Source of the DNA: Paragonimus skrjabini miyazakii
Taxonomy: Eukaryota > Platyhelminthes > Trematoda > Plagiorchiida > Troglotrematidae
Length of the DNA stretch: 64,000 bases
Reading direction: 5' to 3'
Assembly (NCBI GenBank): GCA_014338405.1
Contig: JTDE01000934.1
Location: 37,827-101,826, forward strand
Positions 10,001-20,345 of this stretch are shown piece after piece (positions within the stretch are counted from its first letter, which is position 1; each line of letters starts with the position of its first letter). Below the pieces are notes generated by a model, which was given only the letters and a program-made list of their open reading frames with translations, was not told the DNA's origin and did no database searches. The position numbers and the translations under genes were made by a program.

Positions 10001-13000
10001 GATGTCTAAAATCATTGCACATGGGTTTTGTTATAGTCTAAAAGGAACCTCAGATAAAAACATAGAGATCACCCATTTTTGTGAACAACACCACGAATTC
10101 CGAATGTTTGGCTGATGTCAAACTATACATGTTTTACTTAATTGCCACATTTACCAGCACTATGTTCGTATTCTGACCACACATTCGAGATCTACGGTTA
10201 AGATTTGACCGTCCAAACAACTCTAGACAGTTTCGGCTTGATTTTAGAATTTATTTATCACGTTAAACTTCTCCAAACTCAAGACTGCGATCTGCAGCTC
10301 TTTGGTGTTTCTGCAATATCTTCCTACTTTTGATATTAACCCCAGTACACTGTCACTCATGCCATTCTAAGGAGCCCTTCAATAAAATGCGGTATATTAC
10401 TCGTTTTTTTGGGGGGGTGGGGTGGGGGCAAAACATTTTGTTTGCGTTCCGTCTCATTAGCGTGTTGCACGCATTGTGTGGATACAGACCGATGGATGAT
10501 GCCTAGAAATATCAACGGGTTTTGAGAACACTTGAATTTGGTTCTTGGTTTTCGTGGAATTTCAGGTTTGCTCATATTGATCGCTCTATTATCATCGCTA
10601 ACTTCTTTCTGTAGGCGAACGAACTGCTCTACGAAACAAACACCGTGAGGAGCGCATGTTACTTGCCGCCAGGCCTCATCACTTGCCAGTTTTGAAGAAG
10701 GAGCAAGCAGATGAACAGAAAGTAATTATCTCCTCGTTGTGTTTTTGTTGCTTTTGTTCAGATTCCTTAAGGTGTGTGCCTTGGGTTGATGGGGTTCGTC
10801 GGCTGTCGACAGTTAATCAACCTGAATTGTCTTGTCATTTCACGTGTTTTTGGCTCGTGTCCACGTGACAGCCACTGGACGCTACTCTTTCAGTAGATGC
10901 TTTGTGAATTGCATGCGTTTTCACTGAACATGTTCTTTTCAACTTCGCCAACATTTCCCTCTCATGCGTTCCCCTTCGCAAATTTCAGTTTACTATCTCA
11001 CATTGTTTTGATAGTCAATCTTCATTCACTTGTTAGTACGTGTGACAGCGAAAATGTATATTCTGAAATAAACTTGGGAGGAGGGTGAAATTGGATCCTG
11101 GCGTTCACCGTCAGCCGCCGCCAAGCGTTTAGTTATGGATAATGAATATAGTTCTGAAGCGCTTTTGTATACTACGACGATAAACCGTTCTGAACGCTAG
11201 TAAGCTCACTATCCAGCAGCGGGGTGTTTCTGTGACTTGTAAGTTTAGCGTTCTGGGTTTGGTTACCCGTTTTATTTGTGGACCAACTATGTACAACGTG
11301 GACACGTCTAGAGGTTGTATTCTTCTGAAGCACGGGATTCCAGAAATCGTCCTGTAGAAGTAGACAACGCAAACAGGCATATGGTACAAGACATACCTGT
11401 ATCCACACAATTTCTAGTTCTTCCGCCTAGTCTTCTTTCATTAATTTTCGAACTTCTTAGTAGCGTTTTCTTCTAGGATATCCCACGTCACTGTTGGGGT
11501 GAGCGGCGGCCCGAGCCACAGTATCTTTTGGTCAGGCTCATGGACGCTAAGCGATATGTGTGTGATGTGACACATGACTTACACAATCGAAAACTAAAAT
11601 GGTATCTACAACACGACAGCAGTCTGCGTTACGTTCCCATCGACGATGACGACGTTGCCATAAGGTTATCTATGTTCATGAGGATTGATGCATTTCGTTT
11701 CGCAACCTCAGTTTCACTTTTTCTCGCCGAAATGTTTCCCTTTGGATCAGCTCGATTGAAAGTTTGCATAAAAGTCGGGAACCCGTTGACCATTTTGTCT
11801 CAATGTGCACGTTGAGCCAAAGCAGCCCACTTGAAACTCGCGTCAAAACTGTCATCACTGTTTGATAATACCCTCGCTATTCCATTGTTGTCAGCTGCAT
11901 ATTTCAATCACAGATTTATTAATCTGTTTGTATTAGACACTAAACTAAACGCCACACCAAACCGAAATTGAATAAGTCACTCACTAATCTCGTTGGTTGG
12001 TCAGTGTACAACTCAAAGTTCACAAACTGGAATGACTGGCCATCTGGATTTGGAGAGGTGAATATAAGAAACCCAATTAGGTGGATCTAATTTTATCAGA
12101 AATAGGTGATTTTGACCGTATTTCTGACATAAACAGTCCCATGAGAGACTCTCAATGACGATGCTTGAAGGGTGTTAAAAGGGACAAAGACTAATCTCTT
12201 CCTAGATGCGGACCTGCGGTGACCAAATCACGTCAATTTATGCCTTCGATCCAATGGTATGGTGTGTACTTCTGTTGAACGTTATTAATAATTCGATGTA
12301 GCGCATGACGCAAGGAACAACACAACTGAACGTTATTAGCAGATCAATCACGGTTCACTTTGTCATGTGTAGACAGGAAATGCAAACCCTAGCGTACATC
12401 CAGAAAGGGGTTTTCAGTCAGTCATTTGTTCGCATCAATCGAGAGTAACTGATGTCTCGTGGAGGACCATTGAAATAGGAATTCTTCTGCCAGTGAATGT
12501 AACTCAGCTGGACACCACTGCTCAAGAACAATTGTCAAATAAATTGGACTATAATCCTGTTCTGTAACATTAAAAACACTGTAACGGATTTTAAAGTGTA
12601 CATTCATCTTGTTTGTTAACTAGTTAAGAGAAAGTATGTCACTAATGACTTTCGATCGGATACCGACATGTGGTAGAATATAAGGTGTTATGTGTAAACG
12701 GTATCAATGGACTTCTTCAGGTTACTCATGGTGATCGCCTTTATCTTCAGTTTTCAAGTTCTTAGGTGCCTGGAAAATGGAAATGAGGACAAACCTGAAG
12801 TTTGTTATTAACAAACCTTAACGAACACTGACAAGATTGTGGAGGAATTTCTTTTGCTCTGTGTACAGGGTTAATACACGTCTTCTAGCAAACTTCTCAC
12901 TTTGTAACACACTAGGCTAAATGTGTGTTTTAAACTTAAGATTAACTCGTGCTTATTATCAGATATTCCAGCTGCGTTGAAGCCAGTGTCTTGCACTTTT

Positions 13001-15479
13001 GTAGTGTTCCACCAGCCAAGTCACAATACGGAAGTTGTAAACATTCAACTGTCTACATTGTCATTGCGTAGACATTAAGTCTAACCTTGTTCGTCAAACG
13101 AATCGATCGGATCCACTTCAGTATGTCAAGAAGATGGAATCATGTTGAATTTCTTGACTGGAAGTGTGAGATTCTGTTCGCATACACCGTAACTGAAAGT
13201 TGCGCATGCGTGAGTGCATCTAATGACGCGGGGAAGTAAAAGCCATAAGGAAACTGTCTTGTTGCTGATATCTTACTTTCACTTACAGCTCGGTTGTTTG
13301 TTTGCAAGGTGTAGGCACTTTTATGTTGAATGTTTGAATATAGACGTAGCTATTGTTTTTTAGTAGTTCCCCCCCTTCTTTCTTCCTATACAAGGTTTGC
13401 TTTTGTTTTTTCATGGTTGTGTAGCAGTTAAGCATAAGTGTAAACTAGTTATGTATTTCTGTCTATGATGATGAAGATGATGATAATAGGGAAGGCATTT
13501 GTTGTGTGTACTATTTAGGGTTGATTGGCTCTGTGTGCTGATAGGGTGACTTCTTGTATTGCTCTTGTATTACCTACAGGCTCTCTCTTTGTAACTTAGC
13601 TTTTTCTGTCCGTTTTTGGCTTGTAGTCAATGAATGATTTAGTCCCTGATCATCGTTGTTTAGTTTTCCCTTGAGTAGCGTTAGTTGTTCACCAGGCTTG
13701 CCTGAAACCAGACCACACATGCGCTACTTTCGTCTTGCTTCACAAGCTGATTGTTCAAGGTGCGCGTGTTAAGCACACCTTGGCGCGTTCTCATAGGAAT
13801 GGGCACATGTGTTCTTATTCTGTTTCACTCGACATGTTTATCTTCCTCCGTACGGCGATGAGACTAGGTAGACGCTGATGCAGCCCAACAACCCACCTTT
13901 CCTATGTTGACATGGGCGCCAACTGAAAGGTCGTTGGTGGCGTTGTAAACTGAACGATACAACGTAACTTATACAATTCCTCAATGAGCCAGCATTTTTC
14001 TGATTTGTGCTTTATCTTCTCGATTCCATGGGGTTTGGTTTGCTCACTCTCGCTTTCCTCAAATGAACCGTGTTTTATCGACAACCACCTAAATGATCAT
14101 TCCCTGCCCTAGCTCAGTCCGAAACTGATTTCGAACATAGCCTTCAAGTCAGTACCACTCATTTGGAAGGGCGACTTGATTTTAGTTGGTGATGATTACA
14201 TGTTCCAATTGACATTAAGGACGTGCATATGAACCCTGTTATCTTCGATGCTCCTGTCCTAGTCGGACCTACCTGACATGCTACTCTCTAATTTGGTGTA
14301 TACCTCGTGTGTTCAAGGGGTGAAAATTTAACTTGTGTATGTGTATATGGTCTTTTTGACTGTACAGTAATACTCCTATCTTATCATGCCTCCACTGTTA
14401 TACTGTTATTCAGCTGCTCAAACTTTGAAGCCGGCATTCTAGTGACCGGTTCCGGTAACATGAGCTGTGCGGACCAGTGCAGGCTTACTCTGTTTTGAAG
14501 CTTTCTGTTGAACTCGCATAGTCTGTCCGATTTTTAGAAAATCGTTATTTTGCTGATCGACTATAGATTGGGATATATGTGTCTCGAGGATACCTGCGTG
14601 TATTTCTAGGTGACTGATGGTGGCTGTGATCAATGCAACCTTCTGTGTGTGTGTGTGTGTGTGCTCGGCTGTACTGATACGGCTGTACTCAACGACACCA
14701 TCTGGGTTTTCTGCTTCTAATCACTGATGACCCCAATTAACAACGACCAGTTGGGTTGGAGCACGTGGCCCAAACACCACACACCACATTGTACATCTTA
14801 TCGATCTTGTATTTTAAGGAATTATGGACTGCCTGATTCACATTTTTACTTCACTTGATACGGGTCAGCAGACGGGGACAACGATGCTTACACACATTCC
14901 CATGTTTATTTTTGGTAGCGTGAAAATGGTTGCACAAGATTTTTCAGTCCTTTTATACACAGAAAACTGTACCCCTTTTCTAAACAGAATGTTGTTCATT
15001 TGATTGATGAAACTCCGTATTGGCATTAGCTTTCCTTTTTAAATGAGCCGTGAGTTTTTAGTAGTAAATTTCACTGATCAGCATAGTTACCTACTACTTG
15101 CTACTTACTCGTCTTCTCCAAATGAGCCTTTACTCAATCTTAACCTCCAGTAATCTTTTTTCCCCATTTCTGCGTTACCTTTTTCGGGTTGTCACATCAC
15201 TGTGCGCTCACTGTTCACTGTTTGTAGCATTTAACCAAACGTCAAGCCGAAGTGTTACGAACACTATCAGTCCATATTGTTCACTCTCTGGATGGTCGAG
15301 TCATTGAACAGCAGACAGCGTTGGAGCGAACTGGGTGTTCTGTGTTTGTACGTACCACCGACCCCCAACAGATCCGCGTACAGATGCGTGTGCTGGATTG
15401 GATTATGCGATTGTCACAGCGTCCCCTCCCGTCTGAACTATATCGTCCATCGCCCCTATCGGAACAATGGCCCCCTTGA
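6821..15479 (+). CDS. DGCR6: DGCR6 / gonadal (gdl) family protein, split gene, 5' end uncertain
   Basis: The coding parts are 6821-7007, 10615-10721 and 15228-15479. Lengths of 187, 107 and 252 bases total 546, giving 181 codons and a TGA with no frame conflict. The protein follows vertebrate DGCR6 almost without gaps. LAHVLADGSVFDLVAEL matches the LALALLDGTVFEIVQGL region. ALRNKHREER and RPHHLPV match the ALRQKHQEA and RPHNLPV region. VRTTDPQQIRVQMRVLDWI matches the VTTNPQELMLQMNLLELI region. From RPHHLPV to the ERTG/EKAG motif the spacing equals the human protein, 46 residues. The family is a small, mainly helical, charged protein. In people it lies in the 22q11 deletion region, and its biochemical role is poorly defined. 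About 35 N-terminal residues relative to human are not securely placed. The two introns are about 3.6 and 4.5 kb and contain mobile elements. Confidence 0.9.
7618..8042 (-). mobile_element. tRNA-derived SINE, minus copy (left arm of inverted pair)
   Basis: It shares long stretches with the copies at 23738, 39515, 48160 and 58085: CATAGACTTTCCAGTCGGCC, GAAAAGAACCACTAGA, ATTAGAGCTCGTCAGTAGTG and GAATTATCACATGTGAAC. The reverse complement carries the degenerate pol III box B at about 7783-7796 (GCCGGAACTAGACC here) and a damaged box A near 7827-7845. The 7900-8042 part is the 5' extension, including ATCAGGTTGCCCGATCG and GGCGATATCC, seen also in the 24.1-24.7 kb units. Confidence 0.8.
8043..8295 (+). 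mobile_element. tRNA-derived SINE, plus copy (right arm of inverted pair)
   Basis: It runs through AAGTGGTTGAGCGTTCACAT, the tRNA-like head GGTCAATGGCGCATAAACAG (box A damaged) and GGTTCTGGTTCCGGCAGTGG (box B region), then the tail CGAAAGGGGCCGACTGGAAA and TGTGGGTGATGTTCAATTTG. It is the inverse of 7649-7899 and could pair with it in the pre-mRNA, with a spacer of about 150 bases. Confidence 0.8.
8296..10410. other. Intronic, no further structure recognised
   Basis: AT-rich sequence within the first secure intron of the DGCR6-like gene. I see no open frame above chance, no RNA gene and no repeat shared with other parts of the window. Confidence 0.5.
10411..10428 (+). repeat. G-rich tract with quadruplex potential
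   Basis: Seven G, T, four G, T, five G, right after a run of seven T. Four runs of three G can be drawn if the first run is split. It lies about 190 bases before the 10615 exon. Any role in splicing is speculation. Confidence 0.8.
10615..10721 (+). CDS. DGCR6: DGCR6-like gene, second secure exon
   Basis: The acceptor CTTTCTGTAG ends at 10614. The exon starts with GC, which joins the T left by the previous exon to make a Cys codon. It then reads ERTALRNKHREERMLLAARP and HHLPVLKKEQADEQK. The donor GTAATT at 10722 leaves phase 0. This is the RxxLRxKHxE / RPHxLPV block of the family. The exact phase fit with the previous exon is good evidence for the splice. Confidence 0.92.
11477..11664 (+). 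other. Exon-like open frame inside the intron, unknown
   Basis: A strong acceptor (TTTTCTTCTAG) is followed by 62 open codons, beginning DIPRHCWGERRPEPQYLLV and including RKLKWYLQHDSSLRYVPIDD, then a possible donor AAG|GTTATC at 11665. It starts in phase 0, like the preceding exon's end, but leaves phase 2. Inclusion before 15228 would therefore hit a stop (TAA) within three codons. The flanking DGCR6 exons already join without gap, so it is not part of the normal protein. It could be a poison or alternative terminal exon, an exon of another gene, or chance. I recognise no family. Confidence 0.3.
13208..13490 (+). mobile_element. 5'-truncated RTE-like element 3' end
   Basis: It is the inverse of 151-450. 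GTGAGTGCATCTAATGACGC, CTGTCTTGTTGCTGATATC and CAGCTCGGTTGTTTGTTTGC match the reverse complement of that region, and the copy ends in GATGATGAAGATGATGATAA. The match stops abruptly at about 13208, as expected for incomplete reverse transcription. It is intronic in the DGCR6-like gene, in the sense direction. Confidence 0.8.
14644..14663. repeat. (TG)10 microsatellite
   Basis: Twenty bases of uninterrupted TG, directly visible. Confidence 0.95.
15228..15479 (+). CDS. DGCR6: DGCR6-like gene, terminal coding exon
   Basis: The acceptor GTTTGTAG ends at 15227. The exon reads HLTKRQAEVLRTLSVHIVHS, then LDGRVIEQQTALERTGCSVF and VRTTDPQQIRVQMRVLDWIM, and ends SEQWPP and TGA at 15477-15479. It corresponds to the ELDRKVADQQSTLEKAG and TTNPQELMLQMNLLELI blocks of vertebrate DGCR6, with a shorter, unrelated Pro-rich tail. 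Phase 0 matches the exon at 10615-10721. Confidence 0.92.
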   Translation, partial: HLTKRQAEVLRTLSVHIVHSLDGRVIEQQTALERTGCSVFVRTTDPQQIRVQMRVLDWIMRLSQRPLPSELYRPSPLSEQWPP

Positions 15480-15666
15480 ACTCATCGCTATTTTTTAATG
15501 ATATTCTCATTCAACTATTTTCACGAGCGATAAGGCTTTCTAGACCAAGTTTTTTTTTCACTTTCTGGTCCATCCATAGTACTTTACATCGATTGTAACG
15601 TTTGTTGTACATCAGTATACAGTAATATTTTTGGCTGAATCTTTCGTGTTTCGCGCAAACATACGA

Positions 15667-15672
15667 AATAAA
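15667..15672 (+). promoter_or_regulatory. Polyadenylation signal AATAAA
   Basis: Canonical hexamer 188 bases after the DGCR6-like stop codon. It is the first AATAAA downstream, so it is the likely 3' end of the gene. Confidence 0.6.
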
Positions 15673-15954
15673 AGCGGACTGATTGGTAGATTATCGACTG
15701 TTTGATTAAAGAACTTCATCTTCGTGATAAACCATATAATCTACGGACTATTCCCACTCAGTTGAAGTGTGGAAAATATTGTAAGGTTTACAGCCAATTT
15801 TAATTTATCTGTACTAAGGTATATTGCGTTGAAATGTAATACCTTGGATTACTGACCTCTCAAGTCTTTAGATTGTTTCAGCCATTTAAAACTATCTAGG
15901 GGGGTCATTGGAAGTAAAACCGTGTCATCTGACAAGCATTAGCACATAGCACAC

Positions 15955-16325
15955 TAAAGTGGCGATTTGGCGGTCTCTTTCTCACCAAGCTAAGCTGAAT
16001 TAATTTGAAGACTATTGACATAACCATTGTGATGCCCTGCTGGGTTTTCCAAAGACAACAGATCATGACAAATTTAAAACTTTGAGTTCCCTTAATCCAT
16101 TTAGTCAAAACAGAGAGAAGACATATATCACGAGATGTTAACATTTCGATTTACTCTCATCAGTCGCCAATGTAAAACCAGCAAATTTTATACAAACTGC
16201 GTATAGCAACAACAATTGAATGAACCAACCACATAGTTCTGACCTTTCACGTTCTAATAGTTCAATCAATTCCACGGCAAGGAGATTGATTGCGTCAGCG
16301 CCTTCTGTGCACACAAAACTGGCCG
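15955..16325. repeat. Dispersed repeat family, copy 1
   Basis: The core at 16077-16180 reads ...GAGTTCCCTTAATCCATTTAG...GAAGACAT...GATGTTAACATTTCGATTTACTCTCATCAGTCGC.... Related sequence occurs at 18538-18640, 25180-25500 and 50836-50910. The 3' part GATTGCGTCAGCGCCTTCTG (16285-16304) matches GATCGTGTCACCGTTTTATG in the 25.3 kb copy. Non-coding, class unknown. Confidence 0.5.
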
Positions 16326-18356
16326 ATGTTGTTTGATTAGCATTGCCTAGCTAATCGCCGACACTTTCGGATTGTGATTATGTAACAATATCACATCATG
16401 ATAAGCTGAACGGTTGCACAATATGTTTATACAAGTACAGGCGTTTCGCAACTGTATTCTAAAAGACTACACAATCACCAGACCGTTACGTTGCACATCT
16501 CTGGTGTATACACATGCTGTACTAAAGGTCAGCTTGACTGTGTCGGTACATTTTATTTTGCGGCCAGGTAGGCTCAAATTGTTTTGTTATTGGTATGTTC
16601 GCCGAGCTTGGCATTTAGGTTACAAACGTTTCATCACCGATCGAGGCGTACGTATTTCTGCGTATAGTTTTTGAACGTGGAACACTCTGAAACACTTACG
16701 CACTGATGATGTCACGTCGTTTGGTGATGAGACGTTTGCAGCCTGGATACCAAGCTCGATGAACATACCAAAACCATCAACCCGAGCTACGAACAACACC
16801 ACCACCACCACTGTTCACAGCTATCAAGAAGTCCAACTTGCGTCCATGAACCTTCGTTGCTGTCGTCAATCCAGCTGATTAGTGTTCGTGTGCCCTCTCC
16901 GACAGACATCTCGTCGTGCGACCATGACATGTTTGAAAATATTATTCACCTTTAAACCAGTTGTTTGTTTTCATGTCACATTTTTATGACAGTATGTGAA
17001 CTCAGTAACACCTTGATGAGACGACAGAGGTTCGGAGTACTGATGTACCAACCGGGTGCAAGTACAGGCTGTCAACAATCGCGTTGTTTTTATTCAACCA
17101 GTTTTTTCTACACTTGATTAAGCGTAGATACCAACCAGGAAATTCAAGCCAGAAAATATAAATGAGGTCAAAGTTGGAGTGAGTCAGTTGTGATTGGTTA
17201 GTTTTAAAATCGATAGAGAGTCCAACCACAAATAAGATGATTTGGACCAGCCCTCAATGCTAACTGTATACATGTTCGTTAGTAGTGGATATGAGGGTCC
17301 AGGATGAGGGTGTTCAGAGATTTAGCTTAACTTTCTGTGTTATCAACTCATGGACCGGTATATCCTATTTGCGATTGTTTCTGCCCTATCAGTTTTGAAA
17401 CTCTACGTTGTGTACAGTCGATGTTTGAGGGCCCTGTTGATTATCTGATCGGACTGGTTAATCTGCGCGTTGCGGCAAAGAATAAGTACAACGTCAACAG
17501 TGTTATGGCTATCGCGATCAGAATTTGTCACCGTATCGAAATTTGTCAATTCACATGTCAACCAACGACCTACATTCAGTCTTGTAACATTGTGCTAACA
17601 TACTCAAACCAAACTAGAATTCATCAGTAACTATTCAGAACACTTGGTTCGTTGGATTATTTTATTTTTGATTTGATTAATGTTAGTTGCTCCGATCTCC
17701 TGTGTGGTTAGTGTCACTGTTCTAAGTTGACTGATGGAGAACAGTTTCACTTGTCCTACCTGTCCGATTTTTTGTTCTTTCATATGGATTTTTCCGATAG
17801 AATCCGTTGTCAATTTTGGCTATTTGTTTAACGTTCGAAACAGAAATGTTAGATGTGGTCTTTCACTCACCAGATGGAGATGGTTGTGTGGCCATAACAT
17901 TACGCCCGAAAATTAGGTTGTGCTTGTCGGTACATATACGTTTCCAAATATGCAATGGTTGAATGTTCGGCCTTTAGATCTGTCACAATATATTCACGCC
18001 TTTGTATTACGAAATTGAAGAAGCCTCCGTATTTGTAAACAGACGGATTGATAAACAATTGGCTTGAGAGACTCACCAATGGAAGTTGTCATAGTGGTAA
18101 CCTATAACGTAGAATCAAGTTCCATTCGAAGTATCTTAGTCTCTAATCGATCGAAGGTGCAAGGAAGTTCTTAATATTAGACACAATTATATCATCAAAT
18201 TTATCAGCGAGAAGTCAGGAGGTATATCTGTTTACCGTCTGTGGAGGGCCTTACCGACAAACGGCAACATGGCCAACTAAATCACGAGTACAGCAGGTGG
18301 ATTTCCAACGCAATTTTTTACGTCGTTGGCTTTAAGATTTTGAGCGCTGCAACGAA

Positions 18357-18358
<2 letters not shown>

Positions 18359-18390
<32 letters not shown>
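18359..18390. repeat. (AT)16 microsatellite
   Basis: Thirty-two bases of uninterrupted AT. Frames read across it give artefactual YIYIYI peptides on both strands. Confidence 0.97.
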
Positions 18391-18392
<2 letters not shown>

Positions 18393-18537
18393 CACTGCGG
18401 AGATGGAATGGAAGCAAACCGCAATGCTTTTTACCGTATGGAGAGAAAGCATAGCCTTCTAACATTCATGAACGCTTGGGGTTAGACAGTGAGTATCAAA
18501 CTTGAAACACTGAATTATATTTAACAACTTCATCAGT

Positions 18538-18640
18538 GCAGAAAGAAGACATGTCGCGACATGTTAACATTTCGTTTACTCTCATCAGTCGCAAAAGTAA
18601 AACTTGCCGGTTGTATATGACATACAAATAAAGATAGACA
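18538..18640. repeat. Dispersed repeat family, copy 2
   Basis: GAAGACATGTCGCGACATG, TTAACATTTCGTTTACTC and ATCAGTCGCAAAAGTAAAAC match copy 1 closely over about 75 bases, then the similarity ends. Confidence 0.6.
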
Positions 18641-20267
18641 GGGTATGAGTATCAGGTCGGTTGGTAATTCCATAGCAGTCGTCTTTTAAAATTAACAAGC
18701 AGAAGCACTATGGTGTATATCTTCAACTACGGCAATATATAGGAAGTAAAGCGTTGGGAGAAATTTGCAAATGGTCTATCGAAAGATAAGTGAAAAATGG
18801 TTACACCTTGTAGAACGTCTGAGTTTTTCTGCTAAAGTGTTTTGCCAACAAAATTACAACACTGCAGCAAGCATTTCAGTTTACACTTATAGAGTTTGAC
18901 ATCATGAGTCAAAAATGGGAGAATCGGATGCTTTCATGTTGTATCCTGGGCACATTTAAACATGATGATAGAATTCAGATTCGTTCAGTTCAATTGAACA
19001 CATCATCATAATATCTCATTCTTATCATGCAGGGTGGATGCCACGTACTTGACTGCCAATTTGATAAACTCAAAGACAGTGGTCTGCGCGACACAATGCA
19101 ATCTTAGTCAATTAGGAAAATAGTCTTCTTTTTATAGGGCACTGGCAATGTTTGCATTAACGGTTGTTGTTTGGCGACAAGCGTGTTACGTCACACTCGT
19201 TCAACTAACTTGTCTTAATCATCATCTCTTACGAACAAATTCGACGTAGTAGCTGGTCATCGTTTTCGACTGGTTGGCGCCAATCGACCATAGTCCCGCT
19301 TGCTGCAGCATATGCATGAACTCTAATTGGCCAAATGTTCTCCAGTCAGGATATCACTCTAGTCTAATTTCATTACAGATGGTTAGCGCATATTCCACTC
19401 TGGATTATGGTTTAATCGCCAGCATTGGTTTTTCTGCAATAAACTTACTAACCACTACTTCATTGACTTCATATAAAGCGAATTATTCTCATGTGTAAAT
19501 AACCAATCGCAAAATTCCGTGAATGGTATTCACATGACCAATATGTTATCTACTGGTAAGAAGGGGGGCGCGCACTCTAGAAAGACCAACATTGCAGTCT
19601 AATACCATTTGAATGAAAACCAACAAGTTTATCTAAGTAGCAAACCGAACTCAAACTTGATAGATGCGTGCAAAGGTTTCAAAATGTCAAGCCGATTGTA
19701 TAATAACGGTTAGTTTCGCTGTTGATCTCGTTGAATCGAGCTTATATGGATCGTTAACATTCAGATAGACACTCAAAGTTAGGGCATATGCGTTGACGTC
19801 AAAGAAAGAATATATTTTGAACGCCCAGAAGTTTTTGTTTACACTGATTAATGTGTAATAATGTCAGTTACTTTCAAACTACTTAAAACTTGTAAGTAGG
19901 TTTGCTTAATATTTTAAATTGGTTACAGGACAGATAATCAGAGCGACAGTGTGTCAAGCCTGTGTCGCTGTTGCTGATCTATCAGCGTTTAAAACGAAAA
20001 CGAAAAATTTGAAAAATGGTGAGTCAGTATGTATGGATAGGTGTAAGTCGAACTCAACCTGGTACCCGGACAATTCGATCAGATCTACTTATTTCATTAA
20101 AAATTTGACGACAGTAACATTTGTTATCGCAAAAGTATTAACTAAGGCGTGAGAAGTTCTGACAACCAGCCAACCAGTCCGATGAATATGAGGTTCTCCA
20201 AAGTTTGCCCGAGGATTTATGTCCACTGAATTTAACTTGCAGTGAAATATGTGTTAATGGCTCTTTC

Positions 20268-20345
20268 AAATTGAACATCACTCAAATTTGACCGTAACCT
20301 CCGCGTTCAAGTAGAATTTCCAGCCGTCCTCTCTCACAATATTCC
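20268..20345 (-). mobile_element. SINE tail fragment
   Basis: TTGAACATCACTCAAATTTG and TTTCCAGCCGTCCTCTCTC follow the order of the SINE tail in the minus copies at 7649 and 48180, but only about 75 bases remain and no tRNA-like head is present. Confidence 0.45.

Larger units (their letters stand above)
7008..10614 (+). other. DGCR6-like gene intron between first and second secure exons
   Basis: It begins GTGCGT and ends TTTCTGTAG. It contains an inverted pair of tRNA-derived SINEs at 7618-8295 and a G-rich tract at 10411-10428. The rest shows no exon-like or repeat structure that I can support. Confidence 0.8.
10722..15227 (+). other. DGCR6-like gene second secure intron
   Basis: It begins GTAATT and ends GTTTGTAG. 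It contains an exon-like open frame at 11477-11664, a 5'-truncated RTE copy at 13208-13490 and a TG microsatellite at 14644-14663. The remainder is featureless AT-rich sequence. Confidence 0.8.
15680..20267. other. Intergenic, dispersed repeat and microsatellite only
   Basis: No exon recognised. It contains the dispersed repeat at 15955-16325 and 18538-18640 and an AT microsatellite, listed separately. An ACC run sits near 16793-16811. Confidence 0.5.

Noticed and set aside
18241..18465. Frames on both strands with YIYIYI runs
   Set aside because: They are translations of the AT microsatellite at 18359-18390.
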